The position numbers and the translations under genes are program-made. Below, in pieces: positions 63,464-64,000 of a stretch of 64,000 nt of DNA. Numbering within the stretch: position 1 is the first letter of the stretch; each line of letters starts with the position of its first letter. The notes beneath the pieces are model-generated. The model was not told the DNA's origin. It ran no database searches and worked only from the letters and a program-made list of their open reading frames with translations. Source of the DNA: Terriglobia bacterium (GTDB lineage: Bacteria; Acidobacteriota; Terriglobia; Terriglobales; Acidobacteriaceae); NCBI GenBank assembly GCA_020073015.1, contig JAIQFZ010000001.1, positions 57,763 through 121,762 of the forward strand. The letters are read 5' to 3'.

Positions 63464-63933
63464 GGTCTCACCTCCTGGTGAGAAAATTTGTGAAACGTTG
63501 ACTTGAGAAAAGTCCTTTGCGGATACGGCGCACGCCCCATTTTCAAACCCGGATCTTTCCTGCCTTCCTGTACGAGAAGGCGCTACAAATCTGAGGATTC
63601 GGACAATCGCGCTTCGCGACTCTCCAAGAATTGACAGCTTCTACGTTGTTGACACCTGGGGTTTTTGTTGTTCGCGCAGCAATGCACAGGTGGGGGAGAC
63701 ATGCATGCAAGGCAGTGCTTAGCTACATCAACTCTTGTACGATCTGCACTCGCCGTCAATAAGACTGAGGCCTCTCGCAGGAAAAATCCTGGGAGCGCGT
63801 TCCCAGAACGGGAAACGGTTCGTTTTGGGAATCGGCGGAAACGGCGTTCTTACAAGGCAAGGGACAGAACACCGTTCACAAGTGGCGCAGGAGTACGCCC
63901 GCCGGTCGCTGAAACCAAACAGCTGATTTAGAA
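63464..63933. other. Upstream region of the S53 gene
   Basis: 470 bp without a supportable protein gene. It contains the S53 ribosome-binding site, a weak TTGAAA/TATCCG promoter-like pair near 63520-63545, and a hairpin terminator at 63782. Confidence 0.5.
63782..63806 (-). terminator. Candidate terminator downstream of tRNA-Pro
   Basis: On the minus strand CTGGGA pairs with TCCCAG and GATTTTTC follows, about 130 nt after the tRNA. Confidence 0.45.
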
Positions 63934-64000
63934 TGGTCGGGACGGCGAGATTTGAACTCGCGACCCCTTGCACCCCAAGCAAGTGCGCTACCAGGCTGCG
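63934..64000 (-). tRNA. tRNA-Pro (GGG), 5' end beyond window
   Basis: On the minus strand the D arm, anticodon stem CTTGC/GCAAG with loop TTGGGGT (anticodon GGG, decoding CCC), T arm GCGAG TTCAAAT CTCGC, and the 3' acceptor strand ending in an encoded CCA (63936-63934) are visible. The 5' acceptor strand lies outside the window. Confidence 0.93.

Overview
The window looks like a chromosomal segment of an Acidobacteriota bacterium, probably of the Terriglobia/Koribacter type. This rests on gene content and style, not on a database match. It is GC-rich with a Gram-negative envelope programme (Kdo and heptose transfer, LpxK, LptD, an LpxH-like phosphoesterase). It also shows in-frame ATGA gene overlaps and a high density of short palindromic repeats, both between genes and inside them.

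Layout. 1-2649: partial methyltransferase, rsfS and nadD on minus, with a secreted-protein gene on plus between rsfS and nadD. 2897-5671: hybrid histidine kinase with a C-terminal PilZ domain, then a small orphan. 5752-7703: membrane dipeptidase bracketed by 70-bp direct repeats, then ruvA, whose C-terminal domain carries an in-frame palindrome. 7704-8457: no protein gene, but a probable structured RNA ending in a terminator. 8458-10349: SAM-I riboswitch, intrinsic terminator, threonine-synthase-like gene and MoaD/ThiS-like sulfur carrier. 10407-13384: LprI-like protein, ddl, CsgG-family protein. 13489-18995: arginase, a GxxExxY gene bracketed by inverted repeats, asnS, sugar isomerase, ggt.

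19079-25375 (minus) is a Kdo/heptose operon: waaA, lpxK, hldE split into kinase and nucleotidyltransferase genes, waaC, an isoprenylcysteine-methyltransferase-like protein and a DUF3108 protein. 25457-27657: secreted orphan and gatB. 27794-33314 (minus) is an outer-membrane assembly cluster: lptD, larE, a DsbA-like thioredoxin and a SurA-like chaperone. 33472-37766: RDD protein, TIGR01777 epimerase, bifunctional rel. 37806-42031 (minus): arginine operon argR-argF-argG-argH behind a promoter with two ARG boxes.

42170-50689: GH5 glycosidase, class V aminotransferase, arsenate reductase, YfgM-like TPR protein, metallo-beta-lactamase-fold hydrolase, trpG/pabA, PilZ protein, AMIN/FecR-like protein. 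50814-54720: outer-membrane barrel, Cys-rich lipoprotein, SpoIIAA-like protein, an isolated contractile-injection-system tail-tube protein, and a 25-residue membrane peptide. 54932-64000: methyltransferase, MGDG-synthase-like glycosyltransferase, LpxH-like phosphoesterase, YggX, a 13-codon lysine-rich ORF with its own promoter and terminator, a MerR regulator, GH20 hexosaminidase, S53 protease and a partial tRNA-Pro at the right edge.

The most unusual material is the SAM-riboswitch/PLP-enzyme/sulfur-carrier unit, the palindromes that have become protein sequence, the GxxExxY element, the orphan structured RNA and the tiny lysine-rich transcription unit.
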